Shown here one piece after another: positions 16,539-25,421 of a DNA stretch of 64,000 nucleotides. Position 1 is the stretch's first letter; the number at the start of each line of letters is the position of its first letter. The stretch is from Janthinobacterium sp. (GTDB lineage Bacteria > Pseudomonadota > Gammaproteobacteria > Burkholderiales > Chitinibacteraceae). Location of the stretch: positions 1 to 64,000 of the forward strand of contig JANYCY010000070.1 in the NCBI GenBank assembly GCA_025360045.1, written 5' to 3'. The notes beneath the pieces are model-generated. The model ran no database searches. It was not told where the DNA came from and saw nothing but the letters and a program-made list of their open reading frames with translations. The position numbers were made by a program, and so were the translations under genes.

Positions 16539-17744
16539 TTACAAAGATTGAATAATCCCTGCCGCGCCCATGCCCGTGCCAATACACATTGAAATCATGC
16601 CGTATTTGCCAGCCATACCGTGACGACGCATACCGTGCACGATGGTGGCCGCGCGAATCGCGCCGGTTGCTCCCAGTGGGTGGCCTAAAGCAATCGCGCC
16701 GCCCAGTGGATTAACCTTGCTCATATCCAGATTAAGATCACGCGCCACAGCTAGTGCTTGCGCAGCAAAGGCTTCGTTCAGCTCAATCCAACCCAAATCA
16801 TCCAGCGTCAGGCCAGCTAACTTCAGCGCAGCCGGAATCGCTTCTTTCGGGCCAATACCCATGATATGTGCCGGAACGCCTTTTACTGCAAAGGTCACAT
16901 AACGCGCCAAAGGCACAAGGTTAAATTGCTTCAGAATGCGCTCGGAAACCAAAATCACCGCACCTGCACCATCAGACATTTGCGAGCTATTACCCGCAGT
17001 CACTGAGCCTTTAGCCGCGAATACGGTTTTGAGCTTAGCCAGGCCTTCCATGGTAGTGCCAGCACGCGGGCCTTCGTCGGTATCACAAATCTTGCTCGTG
17101 ACTTCAACTTCGCCAGTCGCCAAATTTGGCGTGCGTGCAAATACTTCTAGCGGGCTGATTTCGTCTTTGAATTCGCCAGTGGCAATCGCATGCAGCGCAC
17201 GGCGGTTAGACTCCACCGCAAATGCGTCTTGGTCTTCACGGGAAACATTCCACTGCTCGGCTACTTTTTCTGCCGTCAGGCCCATACCGAAGGCAATACC
17301 GAGGTTTTCGTTTTTAGTGAAAATCTCAGGATTCAGGGAGATTTTATTTCCCATCATTGGCACTTGCGACATGCTTTCTGTACCCGCCGCAATCATCACA
17401 TCGGCTTCGCCCAAACGGATTTTATCCGCCGCCATAGCAATGGCATTCACGCCTGAGGAGCAGAAACGATTGATGGTTACACCACCTACCGTATCCGGCA
17501 AACCCGCCAGCAGCACCGCCATACGAGCAATATTCATCCCCTGCTCGGCTTCTGGCATGGCGCAACCCACAATCACGTCTTCGATTAGCTTAGGATCAAG
17601 CTGAGGCACTTGCGCCAGCGCACTTTTTAATACATGGGCCAGCAAATCATCCGGGCGAACATTGCGCAGCATACCGCGCGGTGCTTTACCAACCGGGCTG
17701 CGAGTCGCAGCAACGATATAAGCTTCTTGAATCTGTCTGCTCAT
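16539..17744 (-). CDS. Acetyl-CoA acyltransferase (3-ketoacyl-CoA thiolase)
   Basis: 401 residues, a full-length thiolase. Nucleophile Cys95 lies in INRFCSSGVNAIA; the other catalytic elements are GHPLGATGA (His) and CIGTGMGAAG (second Cys). The enzyme cleaves 3-ketoacyl-CoA to acetyl-CoA and a shortened acyl-CoA. Its position downstream of the FadB-like gene makes it the degradative partner (FadA/FadI role) rather than a biosynthetic acetoacetyl-CoA thiolase. Both genes are on the minus strand, but the 217-bp gap holds a long inverted repeat, so separate transcription is possible. Confidence 0.93.
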   Translation of the reverse strand: MSRQIQEAYIVAATRSPVGKAPRGMLRNVRPDDLLAHVLKSALAQVPQLDPKLIEDVIVGCAMPEAEQGMNIARMAVLLAGLPDTVGGVTINRFCSSGVNAIAMAADKIRLGEADVMIAAGTESMSQVPMMGNKISLNPEIFTKNENLGIAFGMGLTAEKVAEQWNVSREDQDAFAVESNRRALHAIATGEFKDEISPLEVFARTPNLATGEVEVTSKICDTDEGPRAGTTMEGLAKLKTVFAAKGSVTAGNSSQMSDGAGAVILVSERILKQFNLVPLARYVTFAVKGVPAHIMGIGPKEAIPAALKLAGLTLDDLGWIELNEAFAAQALAVARDLNLDMSKVNPLGGAIALGHPLGATGAIRAATIVHGMRRHGMAGKYGMISMCIGTGMGAAGIIQSL

Positions 17745-17770
17745 TTTGAGCTCCTAAAGTATTAGATCGC

Positions 17771-17951
17771 CACAACATCCCAAATCTAAAAACCATAAAA
17801 CTTCAACACGGAGAACACGGAGGAAAAGGAGAAAATCAAACAAAACCATATATCCGCAAACAGATTTATAAGTGGAAACAAGCATGCTCTTCTCCGTGAA
17901 ACTCTGTGTTCTCTGTGTCCTCTGTGGTTCAAGATTTGGGTGTTGCAGTTT
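17771..17951. repeat. Long imperfect inverted repeat built on CACRGAG/AACACRGAG units
   Basis: The left arm contains ACATCCCAAATCT, then CACGGAGAACACGGAGGA and GGAGAA. The right arm, read in reverse, contains AACACCCAAATCTT, then CACAGAGAACACAGAG and CACGGAGAA. Arms are roughly 60 nt and imperfect. It lies between the thiolase and FadB-like genes. A decayed similar string (CACAGAGATAAGGAGAACAC) occurs at 63298, suggesting a dispersed family. Confidence 0.55.
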
Positions 17952-17961
17952 TAGATATCAA

Positions 17962-20337
17962 TTAGTTACGCAGCGGCTTGTTGTTTTCCAGCATATACAT
18001 GATGCGCTCTTGCGTTTTGCCAGTTTTGAGCAGCTTCATAAAGCGCTCACGTTCCAGCTTCAAGATCCATTCTTCATCCACCAACGTGCCAGCATCTACA
18101 TCACCACCGGTCATGATTTCGGCGATATGGCCGGCAATCAGGTAGTCATGCTTAGAGATAAAGCCGCCTTCCAGCATATTGATCAACTGGCCTTTGATGG
18201 TGGCAGCGCCTGCGCGGCCCGCTACAGCAAATGCTTTTGGCTTCACCGGTGCTTTGTAGCCTGATTCGCTCATGGCGCGTACTTGCGCTTTGGCCACGTA
18301 GAGCAATTCATTCGGGTTAAACACAATAATGTCGGAGCTGCGCAGATAGCCGATTTGCTGGCCTTCTTCTGCACTCGTACCCACTTTCGCCATCGCTACC
18401 GACAGGTAGTAATCTTTCAGTGCGCCAACGATATCGCCCTTCGCTTCTTGCGAAGCGCGTAGTGCAAATTCTTTACAACCGCCACCAGCCGGCAAGAGGC
18501 CCACGCCGACTTCAACTAAGCCGATATAGGTTTCAAGGCTGGCCACAACGCGTGAGCAGTGCATTAGGAATTCGCAACCACCACCAAAGGCATAGCCCTG
18601 AGCCGCGCCAACCACCGGCACAGCTGCATATTTAATGCGCATGCTGGCTTTTTGGAATTCGGCCACCATGTTTTCGATCGAAGCAAAGTCACCCGTCATA
18701 AAGGCTGGGCCCATACTCACCAGATCTGCCCCAACCGAGAACGGCGCTTCCGGATGCCATACCACCAGCCCCGCAAAGCGTTCTTCCGCAATGGTAATCG
18801 CCTGATTTACACCTGCCAGTACATCTGGGCCTATGCAATGCGCTTTGGTTTTAAAGCTTAATACGGCAACATCTTCACCCGGCTGCACCCAGAGGCGAAC
18901 GCCGTCATTTTCAAAAATCGTTTCGCCATACACGGGTGCTGCATCACCGACCACGGTTGGCGGATAAAGCTGACGCTGATAAACCGGCAAGTTGGAGCGT
19001 TGTTTCAGGGCATTGTCTGCCGCGCTGAACGAGCCTTCTGGCGTGTGCACTGCATCACGCGAAGCCACCCAAGCTGGCAGAGCCACATCGCTCATTGCCT
19101 GGCCTGCTGCTGAATCAGCAGCAATCGCTGCTGCGATATCCTTCCAGCCAGCGGCTTGCCACTGCTCAAACGGGCCTTGATTCCAGCCAAAACCCCAGCG
19201 AATCGCAAAATCCACATCGCGTGCATTGTCTGCGATCGTATCGAGGTGATAGCTGATGTAATGCCATACATCGCGCATGCAGGCCCAGAGAAATTGCGCT
19301 TCTGGGTGAGCCGATTCGCGCAGTGCTTTAAAGCGTGCGGCCGGATCAGTGATTTTCAGCAGCGCTTTAACTTCATCGCTACCCTTCTGGCCGCCGGCAA
19401 TATATTCGCCAGTGCTAGGATCAAGCATCAATACATCACGGCCTACTTTCTTGAATACGCCCGCTTTGGTTTTTTGGCCCAAAGCGCCGTTTTCAATCAG
19501 CTTTTGCATCCAAGCCGGAACAGTAAAGTATTTGTGCCAAGGGTCTGACGCCAATTGCTCGGTCATGGTTTTAACTACATGAGCAAAGGTATCCAAACCC
19601 ACTACGTCGGCAGTGCGGAAAGTCGCTGATTTCGGACGACCCAAGCGCGGGCCAGTCAGATCATCAACCACATCAAAACGGATGCCGAGGCGTTCGGCGT
19701 GATAAATCGTTGCCAGCATGGAGAACACACCAATGCGGTTGGCAACAAAGTTAGGCGTGTCTTTAGCGCGTACTACGCCCTTGCCCATGCGGGTAGCAAG
19801 GAAGCTTTCCAGCGCGTCCATCATCGCAGGGTCAGTCTGGGAATCGGCAATCAACTCAACCAGATACATATAACGTGGTGGATTAAAGAAATGGATACCG
19901 CAGAAACGGCTGCGTAATTGCTCAGGCACACCACCCGCCAAGGAATTAATCGATAGGCCGGAAGTATTAGAAGCCAGAATAGCGTGTGGCGCTACAAAAG
20001 GAGCAATCTTGGCATAAAGATCGAGTTTCCAATCAAGGCGTTCAGCAATGGCCTCAATAATTAAATCGCAATCTTTTAATTTTTCTAAATCAGAACCATA
20101 ATTCGCTGGCTCAATATGATCCGCACGCATCGCTGACGCTAATGGCGACGGTTTCATTTTTTTTAGATTGGCAATTGCCTTTGTTGCAATGCTATTTGCA
20201 TCGCCTTCTTTGGCTGGAGCCGGTAAGTCAAATAAAACGGTTTTAATTCCCGCATTGGCAAGATGGGCAGCAATTTGCGCTCCCATAACGCCCGCGCCGA
20301 GAACGGCAACCTGACGGATATGCACGGTATTGGCCAT
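17962..20337 (-). CDS. 3-hydroxyacyl-CoA dehydrogenase / enoyl-CoA hydratase fusion (FadN/FadB type)
   Basis: 791 residues doing hydration and oxidation steps of beta-oxidation. Unlike E. coli FadB, the dehydrogenase is N-terminal: VAVLGAGVMGAQIAAHLA (residues 9-26) is the NAD-binding GxGxxG loop, and GIHFFNPPRYMYLVE is the family's HFFNP motif. The hydratase/isomerase domain is C-terminal (from about residue 480, with YAFGGGCEFLMHCSRV). This order is that of Bacillus FadN-like proteins, common in beta- and gammaproteobacteria. The likely partner is the thiolase downstream. Only a weak ribosome site precedes the start. Confidence 0.93.
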   Translation of the reverse strand: MANTVHIRQVAVLGAGVMGAQIAAHLANAGIKTVLFDLPAPAKEGDANSIATKAIANLKKMKPSPLASAMRADHIEPANYGSDLEKLKDCDLIIEAIAERLDWKLDLYAKIAPFVAPHAILASNTSGLSINSLAGGVPEQLRSRFCGIHFFNPPRYMYLVELIADSQTDPAMMDALESFLATRMGKGVVRAKDTPNFVANRIGVFSMLATIYHAERLGIRFDVVDDLTGPRLGRPKSATFRTADVVGLDTFAHVVKTMTEQLASDPWHKYFTVPAWMQKLIENGALGQKTKAGVFKKVGRDVLMLDPSTGEYIAGGQKGSDEVKALLKITDPAARFKALRESAHPEAQFLWACMRDVWHYISYHLDTIADNARDVDFAIRWGFGWNQGPFEQWQAAGWKDIAAAIAADSAAGQAMSDVALPAWVASRDAVHTPEGSFSAADNALKQRSNLPVYQRQLYPPTVVGDAAPVYGETIFENDGVRLWVQPGEDVAVLSFKTKAHCIGPDVLAGVNQAITIAEERFAGLVVWHPEAPFSVGADLVSMGPAFMTGDFASIENMVAEFQKASMRIKYAAVPVVGAAQGYAFGGGCEFLMHCSRVVASLETYIGLVEVGVGLLPAGGGCKEFALRASQEAKGDIVGALKDYYLSVAMAKVGTSAEEGQQIGYLRSSDIIVFNPNELLYVAKAQVRAMSESGYKAPVKPKAFAVAGRAGAATIKGQLINMLEGGFISKHDYLIAGHIAEIMTGGDVDAGTLVDEEWILKLERERFMKLLKTGKTQERIMYMLENNKPLRN

Positions 20338-20387
20338 GTTTAGCCTCGCTAAAAGGAAAGGAAGAGCGGCGAGAGCCGCCCAGAGTC

Positions 20388-20416
20388 AAACGAAACCTCC
20401 CCCGCAAAGGGGAGGG
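20388..20416 (-). terminator. Terminator between fadL and the FadB-like gene
   Basis: CCTCCCC (20396-20402) and GGGGAGG (20409-20415) form a GC-rich stem. On the minus strand it is followed by TTTCGTTT. Some read-through to the gene below is likely because only 91 bp separate the two genes and no other clear promoter is seen. Confidence 0.65.
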
Positions 20417-20428
20417 ATAAACAAAAAG

Positions 20429-21736
20429 TTAGAAGCGGTAATTCAATTGCGCGCCAAATACATTGGCATAGGCAGAAACATCAGCATTTGTTTTTACGCT
20501 ATTACTGCTGTCTATATTTGCCATACTTGAATCTTTAAATTTAACGTAGGTATAAGCCACATCAACCGACATATTTTTATCGATTGCGTAGTTAAACCCT
20601 GTTGAGAACCAATAACGATCGCTGTCTGGCAAGTTAGCAATACGATATTCAGCGGCATCTGCCGGAGATTGATCATAAGCCAAACCCACACGCAACTTCA
20701 AAGGATCATTGTATTGATAGCTCAGCCCCATCGAGAAGCGATCAGTATCACGCCATTTTTGCGCGATATCCGCATTAAATCCTGCATCTGTTTTCAAAAT
20801 TAAATCTTGAAACTTTGAATGCCAAGTATGCGTCCAATCACCCGTCAATGCGAATTGATGATCTAATTTTTTATAGAAGTTAATTGCGAATGAATCTGGC
20901 GTATCTAAATCAACCGTACCATTTGAATTAAGCAGCTTTGCACCAATAGCAACACCCGGTGGAAATACGCTAGGTACAGTAAATTTAGTATCACCTTGCA
21001 AGCTATGGCTTAAGCTAGAACGATAAGCAGCACCAAAGCGCAGGCTATCATCTACTTTCCAAGTGACACCCAAATTAAAGCCATAAGCCCAGTTATCCCC
21101 TTCGTAATCCATCGAGCCATCCAAGGCTGAAGAAGGATTACCGCCCACAGTCGCTTTACCACCCAAATCAATCATCTTCTTAAAGCGTGCCTTCATATAT
21201 TGGGCGGTAACACCTACCCCTACAGAAAACTGCTCATTGATTTTGTAGGCTACCGAAGGGTTTAGAGCCAAAGTCATTAATTCAAGATCGGTGCCGTTGT
21301 AACGACCAATCCATTTATCATCAAAATTGGTTTTGTCGCCAAACGGCACAAACATGGCCAAGCCCACAAACAGCTGCTCATTCACTTGATGGGTGATATA
21401 GCTTTGCGGAACAAACACAGGGGCTGTAGGTGATCCACCATCATTGCCTGTCACTGGTTTTTTACGGCTATTGCTCGCATTAAGATTAGAGAAGCTAATG
21501 TGTGGGTCTACTACGATCAAAGCACCCGATATATTAGTGCCGCGTAAATTAGTCATGCCTGCAGGGTTGTAAAACAAGACAGAAGCGTCTTCTGCCTCCG
21601 CCGCGTTTGAATTAGCAACCCCTTGCGAGCTGACACTTTGCACACCAAAGTGATAACCAGAAGCAAGGGCATTACCGGCTAAAAATAAGCTTGCCACACC
21701 TAAAGTACGAATTGCCATACGAATAATTCCAGACAT
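20429..21736 (-). CDS. fadL: FadL family outer-membrane long-chain fatty acid transporter
   Basis: 435 residues. The signal peptide is followed by mature ASGYHFGVQSVSSQGVANSN. ASVLFYNPAGMTNL carries the NPA motif that forms the FadL N-terminal hatch. The rest is a repeating beta-barrel pattern, and the protein ends in FGAQLNYRF with a terminal Phe, as outer-membrane proteins do. It imports long-chain fatty acids across the outer membrane. The start has GGAG eight bases upstream. A PsrA-type box lies about 180 bp upstream of the start. Confidence 0.92.
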   Translation of the reverse strand: MSGIIRMAIRTLGVASLFLAGNALASGYHFGVQSVSSQGVANSNAAEAEDASVLFYNPAGMTNLRGTNISGALIVVDPHISFSNLNASNSRKKPVTGNDGGSPTAPVFVPQSYITHQVNEQLFVGLAMFVPFGDKTNFDDKWIGRYNGTDLELMTLALNPSVAYKINEQFSVGVGVTAQYMKARFKKMIDLGGKATVGGNPSSALDGSMDYEGDNWAYGFNLGVTWKVDDSLRFGAAYRSSLSHSLQGDTKFTVPSVFPPGVAIGAKLLNSNGTVDLDTPDSFAINFYKKLDHQFALTGDWTHTWHSKFQDLILKTDAGFNADIAQKWRDTDRFSMGLSYQYNDPLKLRVGLAYDQSPADAAEYRIANLPDSDRYWFSTGFNYAIDKNMSVDVAYTYVKFKDSSMANIDSSNSVKTNADVSAYANVFGAQLNYRF

Positions 21737-21830
21737 CGTTTATCTCCGACTGTGGCCTAAGGCCTGTGGTTTAAACCTAAACAATCAATCTGTAACAAAC
21801 CCCAAGTAATCTAATCGTCACCTTATAAAA

Positions 21831-21861
21831 AGTACAATGGGCTATTTATAACCTTTGTACT
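21831..21861. promoter_or_regulatory. Imperfect palindrome upstream of fadL
   Basis: AGTACAATGG (21831-21840) and CCTTTGTACT (21852-21861) are complementary at 9 of 10 with an 11-nt spacer, about 95 bp before fadL. It may be a regulator site or an RNA hairpin; no known motif fits. Confidence 0.3.
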
Positions 21862-21911
21862 AAGGGGTTCTTTGATTTAGGTCTTTAAATTAGTGCAAGC
21901 TTATTTATATT

Positions 21912-21925
21912 CAAACAACTGTTTT
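21912..21925. promoter_or_regulatory. PsrA-type operator half-match upstream of fadL
   Basis: CAAAC-AACT-GTTTT fits the PsrA box (G/C)AAAC-N4-GTTT(G/C) at all but the last base. It resembles the perfect box at 25206-25219 ahead of the TetR gene. It lies about 180 bp upstream of fadL and just past the fadE stop. Confidence 0.5.
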
Positions 21926-21968
21926 AGCGCATTGGGGATTTCCGCAGAAGGCGAAATCCCCCTCCTTT

Positions 21969-24506
21969 TTATGACACTGGACGTGTTTCTGTTGCTATTT
22001 TTACACTTTCTTGACTAGCGGTTTTAGCCGCTACTGCTTTTGGCTCGCTGATAATGTCGCGGTGAATGGCGTTATCGTCAGAGAATGTGAGTGTGGCGTC
22101 AAAATCATCCACCATAATCACTTCACGACGTAAGCGACGCGCCCGCTCTACCGCAGCAAATTCAGCAGCAGAGATCAAGCCTGCACTCTGTGCCTCAACC
22201 AAGCGCTCGGCCGCGGTAATGCTCTTTAAAGTGCCTTTGCGATGCGCGTTGCGCAGCTTACCTTCCAACGCTTCAGTTTCAATTACCGCTTTCAGGGCAT
22301 GCTCTAATACACCAACAGGATCATTTTCGTCTTTAGAGCGATACATGTATTGAGTCAGGCGATCGCGGGCAACCGATGGCTCCATTAACAGACGCGCAAT
22401 CTGGGTGCCATCGCTATCTGTCGCCGCTTTTAAGCTTAAGCCCAGCGGAAACACCAGCACGCGCATCAGCAAGGCCAGCACACGGCTTGGGTGATTCGCC
22501 ATAAAGCCATCCATGGCCACCTGGCAATCGTAAAGCGCCGAATCAACAGCCCAAGCCACAAGTGGCAAGTCTTCTTTCGGTGCGCCATCGTCGTTAAATT
22601 TCTTCAGTGCTGCCGTCGCAATATAAAGACCCGACAACATATCGCCCAAGCGAGCAGATAGTTTTTCACGGAACTTCAAGCTACCGCCAAGGGAAGCCAT
22701 ACCCATATCAGCGAGGAAAGCAAAAGCTGAAGAGAAACGAACCACATTGCGATAACGCTGGGCCATTGCACCAGATTTTGGCGAGCCGACCAATTTAGCG
22801 CCGGTCAAACCCATTACAAAAGCACGCACCGCATTCGATATTGCAAAGCCGATATGGCCAATCACTGCAGTATCAAAAGCAGCTAAATCTTTATTCATTG
22901 CAGCACGTAATTCAGTCAGTACAAAAGGATGGCAACGGATTGCGCCCTGACCAAAGATAATCATGCTGCGCGTCAGAATATTCGCGCCTTCAACCGTAAT
23001 CGCCACAGGGATGGCACCATAAGCACCGGCCAGATAGTTACGTGGGCCTGTACATACCGCTTTACCGCCGTGTACATCCATTGCATCGTTAATCACCTTA
23101 CGCATACGCTCGGTGTTGTGATACTTCAAGATGCCTGACAATACCGAAGGCTTTTCGCCCATATCAAGACCTGCCAAAGCTAAGCGCTGTGCAGCATCCA
23201 TCTGGTAAGTCATCCCACCGATACGGCCCAGTGCTTCATCCACACCTTCAAAGCGACCAATCGACAAACCAAACTGATTACGAATCCGCGAGTAAGCACC
23301 GGTGGTGTAAGACGACACCATACCTGACGCTACCGACATCGCTGGCAGAGAAATACAACGACCTACCGACAAACATTCAACCAGCATGCGCCAGCCTTGG
23401 CCCACGTATTCCTTACCGCCAATCACCCAATCCAGCGGGATAAACACATCCTTACCCCAGTTCGGGCCGTTTTGGAATACAGCCGTACCAGGATAATGGC
23501 GGCGACCAATATGTACGCCTTCGTGAGCCGTAGGAATCAGCGCACAAGTGATACCAATATCTTCTTTATCACTGAGTAAATGCTCAGGATCGTAAAGCTT
23601 GAACGCCATACCGAGCACGGTAGCGATAGGGCCTAGCGTGATATACCGCTTTTCCCAAGTCAGGCGAACGCCCAAAACATTTTCGTGATGCACACCGGTA
23701 CGTGGATCGGTGTAACTACCGCGACACACATGACCAAAGTCAGGAATACCCCCTGCGTCAGAACCGGCATCTGGGCTGGTCAGCGCAAAGCAAGGAATAT
23801 CAATCCCTTTAGCCAAGCGTGGCAGGTAGTAATTCTTTTGCTCGTCCGTACCATAGTGCTGCAATAGCTCGCCGGGTCCGAGTGAGTTAGGCACCATCAC
23901 CGAAACAGCCGCCGAACCCGAACGCGTAGCGATCTTGGTGACCACACGGGCGTGAGCAGTATTGCTGAATTCTTTACCGCCGTACTTCTTCTTGATGATC
24001 ATGCCCAAGAAGCCTTGGTCTTTAATAAACTGCCAAGCTTCAGGTGGCAGATCTTTATGCTGGGTAGAGATTTTCCAATCATCTAACATCGCGCAAAGTT
24101 GCTCGGTTGGGCCGTCTAAAAAGGCTTGTTCTTCTGGGGTTAAAGTCGCTTGCGGAATCGCATGCAGGCGATCGAAATCAGGCTTGCCCGAGAACAAATC
24201 GCGATCCCACCATACCGTGCCGGCATCAACCGCTTCTTGCTCGGTTTGCGACATGGCTGGGGTGATCTTGCGGAACACATTAAAAATAGGGCCGGTTAAA
24301 ATGGCGCGGCGAATGGGCTTGATATTAATCAGCACCAGCAGCACAGCCACCCCAATCAAAATACCGACAGGCATCGCCGAGGTTTTAACCCCAACTGCCG
24401 TTGCCACTAAAAGCAGCAAGGAGCTAAGCCAAAGCGGAGCACGCCAATAGGCGAGCAGCAAAAACGCGCCAAAAATAGGCAATATATGCAGCAATACGTT
24501 AGTCAT
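21969..24506 (-). CDS. fadE: FadE-type acyl-CoA dehydrogenase
   Basis: 845 residues, the large FadE class. The ATG at 24506 (MTNVLLHILPIFGAF) has GGAG six bases upstream and is preferred over a TTG four codons earlier. Two or three N-terminal membrane segments lie within residues 1-65. The acyl-CoA dehydrogenase fold follows, with CFALTSPDAGSDAGGIPDFG and MDVHGGKAVCTGPRNYL, then the C-terminal DUF1974 domain of FadE. It catalyses the first, FAD-dependent step of beta-oxidation. It starts 12 bp after the stop of the TetR gene, so the two form an operon. Confidence 0.93.
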   Translation of the reverse strand: MTNVLLHILPIFGAFLLLAYWRAPLWLSSLLLLVATAVGVKTSAMPVGILIGVAVLLVLINIKPIRRAILTGPIFNVFRKITPAMSQTEQEAVDAGTVWWDRDLFSGKPDFDRLHAIPQATLTPEEQAFLDGPTEQLCAMLDDWKISTQHKDLPPEAWQFIKDQGFLGMIIKKKYGGKEFSNTAHARVVTKIATRSGSAAVSVMVPNSLGPGELLQHYGTDEQKNYYLPRLAKGIDIPCFALTSPDAGSDAGGIPDFGHVCRGSYTDPRTGVHHENVLGVRLTWEKRYITLGPIATVLGMAFKLYDPEHLLSDKEDIGITCALIPTAHEGVHIGRRHYPGTAVFQNGPNWGKDVFIPLDWVIGGKEYVGQGWRMLVECLSVGRCISLPAMSVASGMVSSYTTGAYSRIRNQFGLSIGRFEGVDEALGRIGGMTYQMDAAQRLALAGLDMGEKPSVLSGILKYHNTERMRKVINDAMDVHGGKAVCTGPRNYLAGAYGAIPVAITVEGANILTRSMIIFGQGAIRCHPFVLTELRAAMNKDLAAFDTAVIGHIGFAISNAVRAFVMGLTGAKLVGSPKSGAMAQRYRNVVRFSSAFAFLADMGMASLGGSLKFREKLSARLGDMLSGLYIATAALKKFNDDGAPKEDLPLVAWAVDSALYDCQVAMDGFMANHPSRVLALLMRVLVFPLGLSLKAATDSDGTQIARLLMEPSVARDRLTQYMYRSKDENDPVGVLEHALKAVIETEALEGKLRNAHRKGTLKSITAAERLVEAQSAGLISAAEFAAVERARRLRREVIMVDDFDATLTFSDDNAIHRDIISEPKAVAAKTASQESVKIATETRPVS

Positions 24507-24518
24507 GACCGTCTCCAA

Positions 24519-25166
24519 TTATTGGGACGCTGGCGCATTCAAGCCAGCACTGATAAAAGGCATTAACATACGAACCACCAATGCAGGGTCCCGAGCATTG
24601 ACGAGTGAGCTTTCGGTAAATAAACGTAAAACATTATTACCAGCGAATGCATTAAACATAGCACTGGATAAAAAATGAAAACGCCATTGCACTTCTAATT
24701 CAGACAAATGTGGCAAAGCTCGCCCTAATGCCGCTAAATATCGCCGAGTTAATTCACCATATCGTTGTGGCATGGTTGCTTTTAATTCCGGATGCGGCTC
24801 AACAAAGGTGCGGGCAAGCAAGCGAACAAACAACAAACCGCCGTATTCTGGATTTCTTCCCATTTCTAAAGAAGCCATTACAAAGGCTTCTGCAACTTGA
24901 TCTGCAGTTGGCTTTGCAACGTTTTGTTCTAATTCCTCGAGCTTGCCTAATAATAATCGGGCAAATGGCTCAGCGCGGCGTTCAAATACCGCACGAAATA
25001 GGCCATCTTTAGAATGGTAGTAGTAATTAACCGCCGCAATATTGACTCGGGCCGATTGCGTAATCATGCGCATGGACGTGGCATCAAAGCCGTGTTCTAC
25101 AAAAAGAGGCTCAGCTGCATCTAAAATGCGATTTGCTGTGTCTTGCGCCTTAACCGATTCGACCAC
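24519..25166 (-). CDS. TetR family regulator, PsrA-like repressor of fatty-acid degradation
   Basis: 215 residues. The DNA-binding domain covers residues 10-56: ANRILDAAEPLFVEHGFDAT, then MRMITQSARVNIAAVNYYYHS and KDGLFRAVFERR. The VN(I/L)AAVNYxxxSK pattern is that of PsrA, which senses long-chain acyl-CoA and represses beta-oxidation in Pseudomonas. Directly upstream is a perfect palindrome that matches the PsrA box, so autoregulation and control of the downstream fadE are likely. This is inference from motif and position. Confidence 0.85.
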   Translation of the reverse strand: MVESVKAQDTANRILDAAEPLFVEHGFDATSMRMITQSARVNIAAVNYYYHSKDGLFRAVFERRAEPFARLLLGKLEELEQNVAKPTADQVAEAFVMASLEMGRNPEYGGLLFVRLLARTFVEPHPELKATMPQRYGELTRRYLAALGRALPHLSELEVQWRFHFLSSAMFNAFAGNNVLRLFTESSLVNARDPALVVRMLMPFISAGLNAPASQ

Positions 25167-25200
25167 GGTACGACTCCTGCTGGTGTAGTTGATTTAGAAC

Positions 25201-25224
25201 AATTTCAAACGACCGTTTGAAATT
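25201..25224. promoter_or_regulatory. Perfect palindromic operator (PsrA-type box) for tetR-fadE
   Basis: AATTTCAAACG-AC-CGTTTGAAATT is perfect over 11-bp arms and contains CAAAC-GACC-GTTTG, an exact fit to the PsrA consensus. It lies 35 bp before the TetR start codon, where it would overlap the promoter. Confidence 0.8.
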
Positions 25225-25255
25225 ATAAGAAGTTAACGTCCGTGTCAAGCCAAGA

Positions 25256-25290
25256 CGTAAAAATAGCGGAAAACCCCTAGGCTTTCCGCT
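25256..25290 (-). terminator. Terminator-like hairpin downstream of the YchJ-like gene
   Basis: AGCGGAAA (25265-25272) and TTTCCGCT (25283-25290) form a stem. On the minus strand ATTTTTACG follows. It lies about 130 bp past the YchJ-like stop, beyond the inverted repeat at 25316-25421. Confidence 0.6.
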
Positions 25291-25315
25291 CATCAATGCA
25301 ACAGATTGCTTGCTT

Positions 25316-25421
25316 TAAGTGCCAATGCAAAAGTTTTCCAGCTAGGCATGCCGACACAGACAGTATGTGTAATACGGCAAGAAGGCATAACGACGCTGGG
25401 GAATTTTTGCATCAGCACTTA
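25316..25421. repeat. 106-bp inverted repeat with 27-nt imperfect arms
   Basis: The left arm 25316-25342 and right arm 25395-25421 match at 22 of 27 positions; the shared ends are TAAGTGC / GCACTTA. The outer base of the right arm is part of the YchJ-like stop codon. The 52-nt centre holds a smaller GCCG...CGGC hairpin. It has the look of a small non-autonomous repeat or a strongly structured 3' untranslated region. Confidence 0.55.
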
